A stretch of DNA of 10,462 bases from CAZWRK01 sp964635875 (GCA_964635875.1 CAZWRK010000138.1:1-10462), one strand, 5' to 3'; shown: positions 1 to 6,363, counted from the first letter of the stretch. The notes: generated from the letters alone by a model not told the origin. Translations and numbers: made by a program.

Positions 1-1
1 C

Positions 2-1192
2 TTTCACGGTAGAAATGCTCTCGGTGGTATCTTCAATAACGCCGTTGCAGGAGTGGAAAACCCATATCGATATATACAAGCTGATAGTCTTTTGAGAGGA
101 AAACCAGGTAGTGTTATGGTTCAGGGTACAAAATATACCTATAAAGATTTAAAAGATATTCTTATTAAAAGAGGGATACTGGGGGAACAGGGGTATTTAG
201 ATGTTGCTGAAACTGTTGGGGATAAATTAAATGCTGTAATAAAAAAGGGAGATAAGCGTGCTCTGCTTAGTAAAGCAACCCAAGCTCCTAGAGCTGTTAC
301 CGAGTTTATAGAATCTCACTTAAGAACTACTCTCTTTTTAAATGAGCTGAAGAAAGGTAAAAGTATTCACGACGCTGCACAGTCTACTTTCAAGTTCCAT
401 TTTGACTACGCACCAGAAGGTATTACACCTTTTGAAAGAAACGTAATGAAGAGATTATTCCCTTTCTATAGATGGATGAGAGGTAATGCCCCTCTGCAAT
501 TACAAATGATGGTAGAAAGACCTGGTCTCTACAGTAAGATTGGTAAGTTTGCTAGAACAGGTAGAGGTAATAGCCAGGAAGAGCAGGGGGATATAAATGC
601 TTTACCTTCATATATGAAAAATGGAACACCTGTAAAATGGGGAAGTACTAAAACAAATGATGCTGGAGATAGAATCTCTAACTTCTTATACGGTTTCGGG
701 TTACCTATAGAAGATGTAGGAAATATGAGTAGTTTACCTGACATACTTTCCAGGCTTAACCCTGTATTAAAAGCACCTTTAGAAATCGGAGCTAAGAGAA
801 ACTTTTACTTTGATAGACCTTTAGAAGAGGTGGATCAGGCTCCAAAGATCATACAAAAAGCACCTGGATTTATGAAAGAATTAGTTGGTTACACAGAAGT
901 TAAAAGAGAAGATGGAAAGACTGTGGCTAAAGTAGATCCAGTCAGATGGAATATACTAAGCTCGATGTTTGGAAGACACTTCTATACTGTGGAGAAGTTA
1001 GCAGATCCCGATGTTCAAGATGCGGTAAAAGTATTTTATGGGTTGTTTGGTATTAAAGGTCAAGCTGTTAATGTAGATCAACAGAAGTATTACAGAGCTA
1101 AAGAAGAAAGAGACAAATTAGGGGAGTTTTTGAAGGGAAAAGGCGTACTTGGAGAGTACTCTAAATACTACGTACCAAAGGAAAAAGAGTGA
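2..1192 (+). CDS. C-terminal part of a large phage (polyvalent/virion-associated) protein, 5' truncated
   Basis: The frame is open from base 2 to the TGA at 1190-1192 and runs through the GTG at 53 without a stop, so the window edge cuts the gene and 53 is probably not its start. The visible 396 residues have no enzyme motif that I recognise. Near visible residues 150-175 a basic/aromatic segment (FERNVMKRLFPFYRWMR) is followed by PLQLQMMVERPG. I associate this 'PFY-W-R-N-PLQL' arrangement with C-terminal domains of very long phage proteins thought to be packaged or ejected with DNA (large polyvalent proteins); this comes from memory, not a search. The position just upstream of the lysis genes fits a late virion gene. 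The exact family and the start are unknown. No signal peptide or membrane segment is seen in this part. Confidence 0.75.
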   Translation, partial: FHGRNALGGIFNNAVAGVENPYRYIQADSLLRGKPGSVMVQGTKYTYKDLKDILIKRGILGEQGYLDVAETVGDKLNAVIKKGDKRALLSKATQAPRAVTEFIESHLRTTLFLNELKKGKSIHDAAQSTFKFHFDYAPEGITPFERNVMKRLFPFYRWMRGNAPLQLQMMVERPGLYSKIGKFARTGRGNSQEEQGDINALPSYMKNGTPVKWGSTKTNDAGDRISNFLYGFGLPIEDVGNMSSLPDILSRLNPVLKAPLEIGAKRNFYFDRPLEEVDQAPKIIQKAPGFMKELVGYTEVKREDGKTVAKVDPVRWNILSSMFGRHFYTVEKLADPDVQDAVKVFYGLFGIKGQAVNVDQQKYYRAKEERDKLGEFLKGKGVLGEYSKYYVPKEKE

Positions 1193-1235
1193 AAAGGAAA
1201 ATTTTTTAAATAATATTCTATAATATATACATACT

Positions 1236-1946
1236 ATGTCATTTTTTAGAGACTTATTAAAACAATTTGGATTGGATAATCTAGGGGGATCTTTCGAGAT
1301 GCCTAAACCAAAGGCTCCCGTAGAAAGCCTTGAGAAATTTAAAAAAGAATCAGATCCTTATGGGGATAACCTAAAAAAACTAGCGGAGGCGATTCCTTTT
1401 ATGAAAGATTCGGGTCAAACCCTAGGTGTTTCAGCCAAAGGAAATGAAGTGATGCAACCTACACCAGAGCCTAGTCCAAGATTTCTGCAGAGTACGGATG
1501 AGTTTGAAAAGATAGCTGTACCTTTAGCTAAGAAATACGGGGTTCCAGAAGCTATAGCTATGGGACAATATGCCGCAGAAGGGCGTGTTGAAAACGGGGG
1601 TCCTGGTGCTAAAAGAAATAACTTTTATAATATCGCAGCCTTTGATAGCAACCCAGATGCTGCTTTTAATTACGACACCCCCGAAGCTGGGATTGAGGAA
1701 TATATGAAGTTTATTACAGGTCAGGGGGATAGGTACGCATCCCCCACAGTAAAGCAAAAATTTGCAGATGCCTTTAATGAGTACAAGAAAACAGGAAACG
1801 TATTCAAGTTTCTTGTGGATATAGAGAGTGCTGGATATGCAGGTGATCCAAGTACCTACGGTCAAAGAGCCAACAACGGATTTGACAGTTACTCAGATTT
1901 TATTATGAATACACCAGAGTTTAAAAAGTATTATGGTAATAAGTAA
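1236..1946 (+). CDS. Glucosaminidase-like (GH73-type) peptidoglycan hydrolase
   Basis: A predicted 236-aa cell-wall hydrolase that would cut the glycan strands of peptidoglycan, as an endolysin or virion-associated lysin. Residues 1-85 are a low-complexity, charged and proline-containing leader. Residues 88-205 resemble the glucosaminidase (GH73) fold: helix 'FEKIAVPLAKKYGVPEAIAMGQ', then AAEG with E115 as the likely catalytic acid, then the substrate-binding segment KRNNFYNIAAFD and the YDTPEAGIEEYMKFI helix. These correspond to the family's 'QAALESG...NNLFGIKA...Y.S..ESI.DY' pattern. There is no signal peptide, so export would need a holin or delivery in the particle. No SD precedes the ATG, only an AT-rich leader containing TATAAT at 1219-1224. 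An amidase follows 21 nt downstream. A lytic transglycosylase is the main alternative reading. Confidence 0.75.
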   Translation: MSFFRDLLKQFGLDNLGGSFEMPKPKAPVESLEKFKKESDPYGDNLKKLAEAIPFMKDSGQTLGVSAKGNEVMQPTPEPSPRFLQSTDEFEKIAVPLAKKYGVPEAIAMGQYAAEGRVENGGPGAKRNNFYNIAAFDSNPDAAFNYDTPEAGIEEYMKFITGQGDRYASPTVKQKFADAFNEYKKTGNVFKFLVDIESAGYAGDPSTYGQRANNGFDSYSDFIMNTPEFKKYYGNK

Positions 1947-1967
1947 TTATTAAATTATATAAATAAT

Positions 1968-2924
1968 ATGAACATTATATGGAAGGGTAGCCCAAATAAA
2001 GATGGTAAAGAATTGAGGAAACCTATAGATAGAGTAGTAATGCACTGGTTCGGTACTGGAACACTTGAGTCTGCTAATAACAGATTTACAAGTACAACAG
2101 GGGGAGCTTCGGCTCACTACGGTATTTCAGGTAAAACTGTATATCAATGGGTAAAGGAAGATGAAGTAGCTTGGCACGCTGGAGTATATCCAATGAACCA
2201 GAGAAGTATAGGTATTGAACACGACGCTACTACAGATCACGATGCCTCAAATGACACTATTAAAACTAGTGCTGAGTTACTAGCTGATATCTGTAAAAGA
2301 AACAAAATTCCATTAGATAGAACACATATAATCGGACATAAAGAGTCTGGTTATGCTACACAATGCCCAGGGACATTACCTATAGACAAGATAATTGATC
2401 TTGCTAAGAAGATTCTCGGTGGTGTTACAGAAACACCCAGTACTTTGGGTCCAAAAGAGATCCACGTTATGGATGTTGGTAAGAAACTGGACGACGAATC
2501 CTTTAAGAAAATAGGGTGGGAAGGTAAGTTTCCTAGAGATACCGCCTTGGATACAGCAGGGGATCTATATAAAAAAATATTAGTTGATTTAGATAAGATC
2601 AATAAGAAATGTGATCTTATGAAGGAAGACCTTAATGTAGCAAATAAAAAGATAGCTGCCTTTGCCGAAGAAACCTTTCTTCAAGAAAAAAAATGTAAGG
2701 AAGTTTCTGAGAGTTTAGAAAAAGAAATAGCCTTATTGAAAGAGAATAAAGATGACAAGGAAGAAATATACCTAAAACAACTAGAAGAAAAAGAAACTAT
2801 TATAACAGCTCAGATTGCGGAGATAGCCTTACTAAAAAAGCAACTTGAGAAAGTGGCTTGGTTTTTTAGTACAATAGAGGCGTTGAAAAAATATTTAACA
2901 AAGTTGAAAGATAAAAAAAATTAG
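1968..2924 (+). CDS. N-acetylmuramoyl-L-alanine amidase (Amidase_2) with C-terminal coiled coil
   Basis: A predicted zinc amidase that cleaves the bond between N-acetylmuramic acid and L-alanine in peptidoglycan, i.e. an endolysin. Residues 18-150 hold the T7-lysozyme/PGRP-type fold. Zinc ligands appear to be H26 (VVMHWFGTG), H124 (HIIGHKE) and C133 (TQCPG). S48-A-H50-Y51 and W69-H-A-G match the conserved core, and E84 lies in the IGIEH strand. After a linker (residues 150-190) the tail at about 195-300 is a long, highly charged heptad-like coiled coil rich in Lys, Glu, Leu and Ile. It replaces the SH3 or LysM wall-binding domain common in endolysins. The tail ends in a short amphipathic, aromatic segment (VAWFFSTIEALKKYL). 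No signal peptide and no SD are seen; the leader is almost purely A and T. A coiled-coil membrane protein follows 13 nt later. Confidence 0.92.
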   Translation: MNIIWKGSPNKDGKELRKPIDRVVMHWFGTGTLESANNRFTSTTGGASAHYGISGKTVYQWVKEDEVAWHAGVYPMNQRSIGIEHDATTDHDASNDTIKTSAELLADICKRNKIPLDRTHIIGHKESGYATQCPGTLPIDKIIDLAKKILGGVTETPSTLGPKEIHVMDVGKKLDDESFKKIGWEGKFPRDTALDTAGDLYKKILVDLDKINKKCDLMKEDLNVANKKIAAFAEETFLQEKKCKEVSESLEKEIALLKENKDDKEEIYLKQLEEKETIITAQIAEIALLKKQLEKVAWFFSTIEALKKYLTKLKDKKN

Positions 2925-2937
2925 AAAGATAAGTCGT

Positions 2938-3372
2938 ATGATTAGCCTGCCCTTTGATTCGTTTACAGATTGGATGACATTTTTAGGTTTTGTAATTGTT
3001 GGGGGAGTCTATGTGTACTCCAGATTTAAGAACGACACCGATGGTCAGGAAGACCGTGTTATCAGCCTTTTGAAGGAAGAGCTGTCTTTAATAAAAACAA
3101 AGCTTGCAGAGCAGGATACAAAAATCAAATGCTTATCTGGTTCTTTAGATAAGTTTAAAGCTGAAAATACCCTTATGAAACAAGTACTAGAAGACAGGGA
3201 TGCGGACTCTATCAAATACCGTGAAGCTGGATACCGTACTATGGAGATAGTCGCCGCTGTAAATACAGAAGTACTATCCCTTAAGAAGGAAATTAGAGAT
3301 CTCTATTCTCTTATTGAGAGACATTTAGAGATTCTAGAGGGGGGTGATCTTAATGCAAAAAGCGTTAATTGA
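2938..3372 (+). CDS. Single-pass membrane protein with long coiled coil (lysis-cassette accessory, spanin/holin-like)
   Basis: A 144-aa protein with one hydrophobic helix at about residues 12-29 (MTFLGFVIVGGVYVYS), then a charged helical region (37-135) with heptad-like Leu/Ile spacing that predicts a coiled coil. Its place between the amidase and the holin candidate suggests a lysis role. An inner-membrane spanin has this gross plan, but the charge pattern argues against it: the N-terminus is acidic (D7, D11) and Arg/Lys follow the membrane helix (R29, K31), so the positive-inside rule predicts the coiled coil in the cytoplasm. An accessory holin or antiholin, or a scaffold pairing with the amidase coiled coil, are alternatives. 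No lipoprotein outer-membrane spanin partner is seen. The SD is weak (AGAAAGATAAG). The 3' end overlaps the holin gene by 20 nt. Confidence 0.7.
   Translation: MISLPFDSFTDWMTFLGFVIVGGVYVYSRFKNDTDGQEDRVISLLKEELSLIKTKLAEQDTKIKCLSGSLDKFKAENTLMKQVLEDRDADSIKYREAGYRTMEIVAAVNTEVLSLKKEIRDLYSLIERHLEILEGGDLNAKSVN
3339..3349 (+). promoter_or_regulatory. Extended Shine-Dalgarno sequence that fixes the holin start
   Basis: GGGGGGTGATC is nearly the full complement of the 16S rRNA 3' end (AGGAGGTGATC, two A-to-G differences). It sits at proper spacing for the ATG at 3353. The in-frame GTG at 3344 lies inside this element and is therefore an unlikely start. The site is embedded in the last codons of the preceding gene, which favours translational coupling. 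Confidence 0.75.
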
Positions 3373-3574
3373 GGGTGTTAAAGAATTATTGAGGGTTGTA
3401 GTTATTGCTGTAATACCCGTTCTTATAATGAGTTTAGACTCAGGGGAAATCAATCTAAAAGTAATCGGTATAACTGCAGCTATAGCAGCTCTTAAGTTTA
3501 TAGATAAAGTCCTACACGAAGTAGGTAAAGAATTAGATAATGCAAACCTAACTAAAGGTTTAACAAGATTTTAA
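3353..3574 (+). CDS. Putative holin (two transmembrane helices)
   Basis: A 73-aa protein with two hydrophobic helices at about residues 13-28 (LRVVVIAVIPVLIMS) and 34-50 (IGITAAIAALKFI), joined by a short polar turn (LDSGEI), then a charged tail with FIDKVLHEVGKEL. Size, helical hairpin layout and place directly after two peptidoglycan hydrolases fit a small phage holin, which would form membrane lesions that release the endolysin. The 'A-LKFIDK-LHE-GK' tail after the last helix is a pattern I associate with small predicted phage holins. The ATG at 3353 is preferred over the GTG at 3344 because the strong SD overlaps the latter. The gene overlaps the previous one by 20 nt and is followed 7 nt after its stop by the terminator. 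Function is inferred from topology and context. Confidence 0.75.
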   Translation: MQKALIEGVKELLRVVVIAVIPVLIMSLDSGEINLKVIGITAAIAALKFIDKVLHEVGKELDNANLTKGLTRF

Positions 3575-3581
3575 TTTCAAT

Positions 3582-3612
3582 CCCCACAGGACTAACTATC
3601 CTGTGGGGTTTT
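3582..3612 (+). terminator. Rho-independent terminator of the lysis operon, at a convergent junction
   Basis: A perfect 9-bp stem, CCCCACAGG (3582-3590) pairing with CCTGTGGGG (3600-3608), has a 9-nt loop and is followed by TTTT on the plus strand. It lies 7 nt after the holin stop. The stop codon of the opposing HNH gene (3592-3594) lies in the loop, so the same hairpin probably also ends the minus-strand operon. On that strand the downstream tract is only ATTGAAATT, a poorer U-run. Confidence 0.88.
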
Positions 3613-3909
3613 AGTGTTTCCCTTCTTCTCATTACAAGCCTTACACATTATCTGTAATCCGTATTTTCTGTGTTCGAGTATCTCACTTAGAGGATCCGTA
3701 TGATCTAAGGTTGCACAGAAAGGTTGTTGATTATCTACGTCATTAAAACTCAGTATCATATCCACATCACATATAGGACATTTGCCTCTACAAAGAGCAA
3801 ATAAAGTCGCAATATATATCTTACTTTCCATAGTTTTTCTACGCCAGTCTGCGTATCTCTTACGTACTGATTTTACTCCACGGCTAGACATTCTAATTTC
3901 CATCTTCAT
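3592..3909 (-). CDS. HNH endonuclease
   Basis: A predicted 105-aa HNH nuclease. Zinc ligands are the pairs C44-P-I-C47 and C89-K-A-C92. The catalytic strand carries L68-D69-H70 followed by DPLSE, and N93 and N98 sit in the C-terminal CNEKKGN segment, together giving the H-N-H signature. Residues 1-30 are very basic (VRKRYADWRRK) and could touch DNA. Phage HNH proteins of this size serve as nicking or homing enzymes or as packaging partners of terminase. No terminase or intron is visible here, so the role is open. The ATG at 3909 is preferred over an upstream TTG at 3933 because GAGAGGGGG sits at good SD distance and the start then lies 1 nt after the stop of the preceding gene. It is the last gene of the minus-strand operon. 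Confidence 0.88.
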   Translation of the reverse strand: MKMEIRMSSRGVKSVRKRYADWRRKTMESKIYIATLFALCRGKCPICDVDMILSFNDVDNQQPFCATLDHTDPLSEILEHRKYGLQIMCKACNEKKGNTKTPQDS

Positions 3910-3910
3910 A

Positions 3911-4231
3911 CTAAGCCCCCTCTCTAAACACAAACGTCCCCTTACTTAGTTCCTTTTCCTTCCTTCCAGATTTAACTCTAGATGTAGAGCCTAACTCTGG
4001 GTGCATCTTTTGTACCATACGACGAGCTCTAGTAATAGACTCAGCCGCAGTACAGTAAAGGCTTAGGAACATTTCTTTGTCTATAAAGTACATACCAGGA
4101 ACATCTGGGGATGGGTCAAATATTCCTTCTAACTCCCAGAAAGCCCAAAGAAGTTTTTTATCGCTGTCTCGTGTCGCAGGATCCGCTTCTAATAATTCTT
4201 TTACTTTATCGTACACATATTTTGTCTTCAT
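3911..4231 (-). CDS. Hypothetical protein, basic C-terminal half, possible helix-turn-helix
   Basis: A 106-aa protein that I do not recognise as a named family. The N-terminal half is acidic and helical (YVYDKVKELLEADPATRDSDKK), with aromatic residues in LLWAFWELEGIF. The second half has a helix pair around FLSLYCTAAESITRARRM followed by a Lys/Arg-rich tail (SRVKSGRKEKE), compatible with a small winged-helix or other DNA-contacting unit; this is inference. The start has no SD: the bases before the ATG are TATAAAAAAT, and a perfect 14-bp stem lies just upstream. It is followed almost without a gap by the HNH gene, suggesting co-expression. Confidence 0.7.
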   Translation of the reverse strand: MKTKYVYDKVKELLEADPATRDSDKKLLWAFWELEGIFDPSPDVPGMYFIDKEMFLSLYCTAAESITRARRMVQKMHPELGSTSRVKSGRKEKELSKGTFVFREGA

Positions 4232-4241
4232 ATTTTTTATA

Positions 4242-4279
4242 GATTGAGAGCTACGTTTAAATCGCCGTAGCTCTCAATC
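4242..4279 (-). other. Perfect 14-bp inverted repeat between the prohibitin-like gene and the next gene
   Basis: GATTGAGAGCTACG (4242-4255) and CGTAGCTCTCAATC (4266-4279) are exact reverse complements separated by 10 nt. In the minus-strand transcript the hairpin begins 12 nt after the stop of the SPFH gene and ends 10 nt before the next start codon. No U-run follows on either strand (minus continues TATAAAAAATATG), so it is not a classical terminator. It could be an RNA processing site, an mRNA 3'-end stabiliser, a translational control element for the SD-less gene, or a protein binding site. Confidence 0.8.
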
Positions 4280-4291
4280 ACACCATAACTA

Positions 4292-5137
4292 TTATTTATT
4301 AATGTTAATAAAAGGTACTGTATTTCCACCTAATGTATATTGAGGTAGAACACCATTCCATTTTTCTATAGCACGTAGCTCTAGTAATTGAGGGTTATTC
4401 TGTAATGCCTGAGATTCAATTCTTATAGATTCTGCTTTAGCGATTGCTTGTAATTGAACAGATTCAGCTTCTCCCTTTGCGGAGGCTACTTTCTGTTGAG
4501 CTTCAAACTCAATTTGTTTTAACTTGTTTCTAGCTGCAAAAGCATTTTGTTCTGCAGTTACCTTCTCTTCTATAGCCTTATCAAATGATTCACTAAATGA
4601 GAAGTTAACAATGTTAAACTCAGTTAGCTTGATTCCGTACTTATTAAGTCTCCCAGTTAAGTCAGTCTTTATAAGATCTCTAACTTCACTTCTCTTAGTT
4701 ATTAATTCTTCAGCTGTATATTTAGCTGTACTAGCCTTAACAGCTTCTTGAATCATAGGTTCTATAATAGTTGTCTTATACTCCAAACCTATCTCTCTAT
4801 AAAGTAATAATACTTTATCAGGGTTTAGTAAAAAGTTTAAAGTAACTTTAGTGTTTACAGTCTGTAAATCTTTAGAAGCCGCATTGGCATCTGTAGTTGC
4901 AGATTGAATTTTAATGTTTACTTTTTTAACTCCCTCGAAATATGGCATCTTTACATATAAACCTTCCCCAAGGATCTCTCCAGTGGGTGCTCCAAATCTA
5001 GTCTTAACTCCCCGTTCTCCTGCTCCAATGGATCCGAAGATTCCAAATAAAGCAAAGAATAAAAATATGATAAGTGCTATTGCAAATATCCCTGCGAATC
5101 CTATCTTAAGTGTTGTTTTCTTTTCGTCGTCGTACAT
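4292..5137 (-). CDS. SPFH/Band 7 (prohibitin-family) membrane protein
   Basis: A 281-aa protein with full prohibitin architecture. There is a short acidic/basic N-tail, one transmembrane helix at residues 12-36, an SPFH domain at about 38-190 (GVKTRFGAPTGEI, then EELITKRSEVRDLI, then YGIKLTEFNIVNFSFS), a Glu/Lys/Ala-rich coiled coil at about 188-248 (AEQNAFAARNKLKQ, AKGEAESVQLQA) and the C-terminal IEKWNGVLPQY motif typical of bacterial prohibitins. Family members assemble into large membrane rings and can regulate the FtsH protease (HflK/HflC) or organise membrane domains. In a phage it might act on host membrane proteolysis or protect the envelope; this is inference. The gene lies 8 nt after the RusA stop, has no SD, and is followed by a strong inverted repeat. 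It is the only clear non-DNA-metabolism gene in this operon. Confidence 0.93.
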   Translation of the reverse strand: MYDDEKKTTLKIGFAGIFAIALIIFLFFALFGIFGSIGAGERGVKTRFGAPTGEILGEGLYVKMPYFEGVKKVNIKIQSATTDANAASKDLQTVNTKVTLNFLLNPDKVLLLYREIGLEYKTTIIEPMIQEAVKASTAKYTAEELITKRSEVRDLIKTDLTGRLNKYGIKLTEFNIVNFSFSESFDKAIEEKVTAEQNAFAARNKLKQIEFEAQQKVASAKGEAESVQLQAIAKAESIRIESQALQNNPQLLELRAIEKWNGVLPQYTLGGNTVPFININK

Positions 5138-5145
5138 AGGTTAGT

Positions 5146-5565
5146 TTAATTTATTAATATGTATCCAGTATTGGACCAAAACTTTCTAGCTCTAATATCA
5201 TAAACGTAAGAATCTTCCTCACATAAGGCATCTAGAAACGCCTTAACAAGGTTATCAATATCTGGTCGTTGTTGGTGAGGTTTGCCAAGCATAAGCTGTC
5301 GCTTGCTTTTACTCCAAGAAGGAGGCATAGCTATGTGAAATTCAATATCTAGTTCTGAGGCGACTTTGTATCCAGATTTCTCTGCTAAAGAAATCATTTT
5401 GTCTTTGAAGGTAAACCATCGTAATACTATCGGTCTTCGAGCCCAGCGATCTCTCCTAGTTAGTCTAGGTTTACTTACTGGTACTATCTCGAATAAATAG
5501 CCCCTCGTGGTCTCCCTATATTCTTTTGTGGTCGTCTTACGAGCAGTGGATTTTGCCATTCCCAT
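5146..5565 (-). CDS. rusA: RusA-family Holliday junction resolvase
   Basis: A predicted 139-aa crossover-junction endodeoxyribonuclease that resolves four-way junctions as a dimer, during recombination or before packaging. The RusA fold starts near residue 22 (YLFEIVPVSKPRLTRRDRW, the usual 'P-KPR-R' opening). The catalytic block is RPDIDNLVKAFLDAL, with D102 and D104 matching the paired family Asp residues; D118 in EEDSYVYDIRARK matches the third acidic residue, followed by the conserved Lys/Arg. Length fits the family (about 120-140 aa). No in-frame alternative start exists between M3 and the fold, so the first 76-82 nt overlap the preceding gene in another frame. The SD is poor, suggesting coupling to the upstream gene. 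Confidence 0.92.
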   Translation of the reverse strand: MGMAKSTARKTTTKEYRETTRGYLFEIVPVSKPRLTRRDRWARRPIVLRWFTFKDKMISLAEKSGYKVASELDIEFHIAMPPSWSKSKRQLMLGKPHQQRPDIDNLVKAFLDALCEEDSYVYDIRARKFWSNTGYILIN

Positions 5566-5798
5566 TCTATTGTACCATCTTCTCTGTGCCTTAAAAGCCA
5601 GGACAGACAGGATGAGCAGAGTTCTTTACTACCATACTTAGGATCTAAGTAAGGTACTAATTCCGAGATGCTGTGTTTAAAATCCTCTCCAGGATATTTA
5701 GTAACACCCACACCTTCTCCGCAGAGGTCACAATACTTAAAGGTAACTTGAGCCCCCTTACGCCGTCCTACTCGCCAGTACATTATACGAGTACCCAT
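5484..5798 (-). CDS. Small protein with two CxxC pairs (putative zinc ribbon)
   Basis: A 104-aa protein of unknown function. C23-D-L-C26 and C61-S-S-C64 form two cysteine knuckles about 35 residues apart, typical of a structural zinc site. N-terminal residues 1-20 and the C-terminal tail (VRRPQKNIGRPRG) are strongly basic, which fits nucleic-acid binding. A GGAGG lies about 12 nt before the ATG at 5798, and the start is 1 nt after the stop of the nuclease gene. Its last 82 nt overlap the RusA gene in another frame. The overlap and the coupling to the nuclease and resolvase genes suggest a part in the same DNA-processing step, but no activity can be assigned. Confidence 0.72.
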   Translation of the reverse strand: MGTRIMYWRVGRRKGAQVTFKYCDLCGEGVGVTKYPGEDFKHSISELVPYLDPKYGSKELCSSCLSWLLRHREDGTIEWEWQNPLLVRRPQKNIGRPRGAIYSR

Positions 5799-5799
5799 T

Positions 5800-6363
5800 C
5801 TAGATTAAACCCTCCTTCTGAAAAAATTGATAAATCTCAGGTGCAATCTTATCTATATACTCACGGGCTTTTTTTCTAGCGGATTTCGTATTCCACACTA
5901 AAGTCCAGTCCCTAGTTTTATCGTGTTGGTTGTAATGTATCAAAAATGCTTTCTCAATTTTTATTCCCTGCATTTCGCAAGCTAAAAAATAGATAGGTAT
6001 TTGATACGTCCTCGCCCAAGACATACTATTCTGCTTACCTGTCTTAAACTCATAGATATTTGGTGAATCTAAGCAGTCTATTATGACCTTTAAGTCAAAA
6101 TAATCGCTGTAATCGCACGTAAATGAGTTTTCGCACAGTGGAGCCTTTAACGAGGCATTGAATAACCAGGAAGGAAATTTCTTGTTTTTGTTTATGAAAT
6201 TTTCAATGTTCTTGTGGATATTTCTACCCTCTTCCATAGCTCGGTTCGTTGGTTGATTTAGATGGTAGTACATTTCGACTACCGACTCCTTATCCCCCCG
6301 TTCCCAAGACTGTAGAAGACTGTAGCTTATCCTTATTTTTCGAGGCAGGTTTTTTTCTTTCAT
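5800..6363 (-). CDS. PD-(D/E)XK nuclease of RecB/Cas4 type
   Basis: A predicted 187-aa nuclease. It opens with the S-x-L-x-x-W motif (ISYSLLQSWERG) usual for this superfamily. Core residues are H50 in EEGRNIHKNIE, D96 in LKVIIDCLD, E105-F-K107 in IYEFKTGK and the QxxxY motif at Q121-Y125. Together these are the H-D-ExK-QY signature of RecB-like exonucleases and Cas4 proteins. No four-cysteine iron-sulphur set is evident (only C77, C83, C97 and C129, not in Cas4 spacing), so a plain RecB-type phage exonuclease is the better reading. It could resect DNA ends for the recombination module that includes RusA. An in-frame TTG at 6378 is possible, but the ATG at 6363 is preferred. No SD is visible. 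The 5' end overlaps the preceding gene by 74 nt. Confidence 0.88.
   Translation of the reverse strand: MKEKNLPRKIRISYSLLQSWERGDKESVVEMYYHLNQPTNRAMEEGRNIHKNIENFINKNKKFPSWLFNASLKAPLCENSFTCDYSDYFDLKVIIDCLDSPNIYEFKTGKQNSMSWARTYQIPIYFLACEMQGIKIEKAFLIHYNQHDKTRDWTLVWNTKSARKKAREYIDKIAPEIYQFFQKEGLI

Noticed and set aside
1524..1865. 113-codon minus-strand open frame
   Set aside because: It is the antisense shadow of the glucosaminidase domain, with no SD and no recognisable motif.
1958..1965. TATAAATA, identical to the T4 late promoter consensus, just before the amidase start
   Set aside because: It lies 2 nt before the ATG at 1968, so transcription would begin inside the first codons, and no downstream start would keep the amidase fold intact. 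It is explained by AT-rich composition.
3344..3352. GTG start for the holin at 3344
   Set aside because: This GTG is part of the SD sequence itself; the ATG at 3353 has correct spacing.
4232..4279. Hairpin followed by TATAAAAAA, superficially like the A-rich tail of a preQ1 riboswitch
   Set aside because: The stem is 14 bp with a different loop; a preQ1-I aptamer has a short stem with a conserved C-rich loop, and neither downstream gene is linked to queuosine.
6345..6356. Classical -1 slippery heptamer (A AAA AAC) at the nuclease overlap
   Set aside because: The heptamer is not in the zero frame of the upstream ORF, and the nuclease frame is +1 relative to it, so a standard -1 frameshift would not enter the nuclease.
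5800..6363. Cas4 identity for the PD-(D/E)XK protein
   Set aside because: The nuclease core fits, but the cysteines do not form the Cas4 iron-sulphur pattern and no CRISPR repeats or other cas genes are present.
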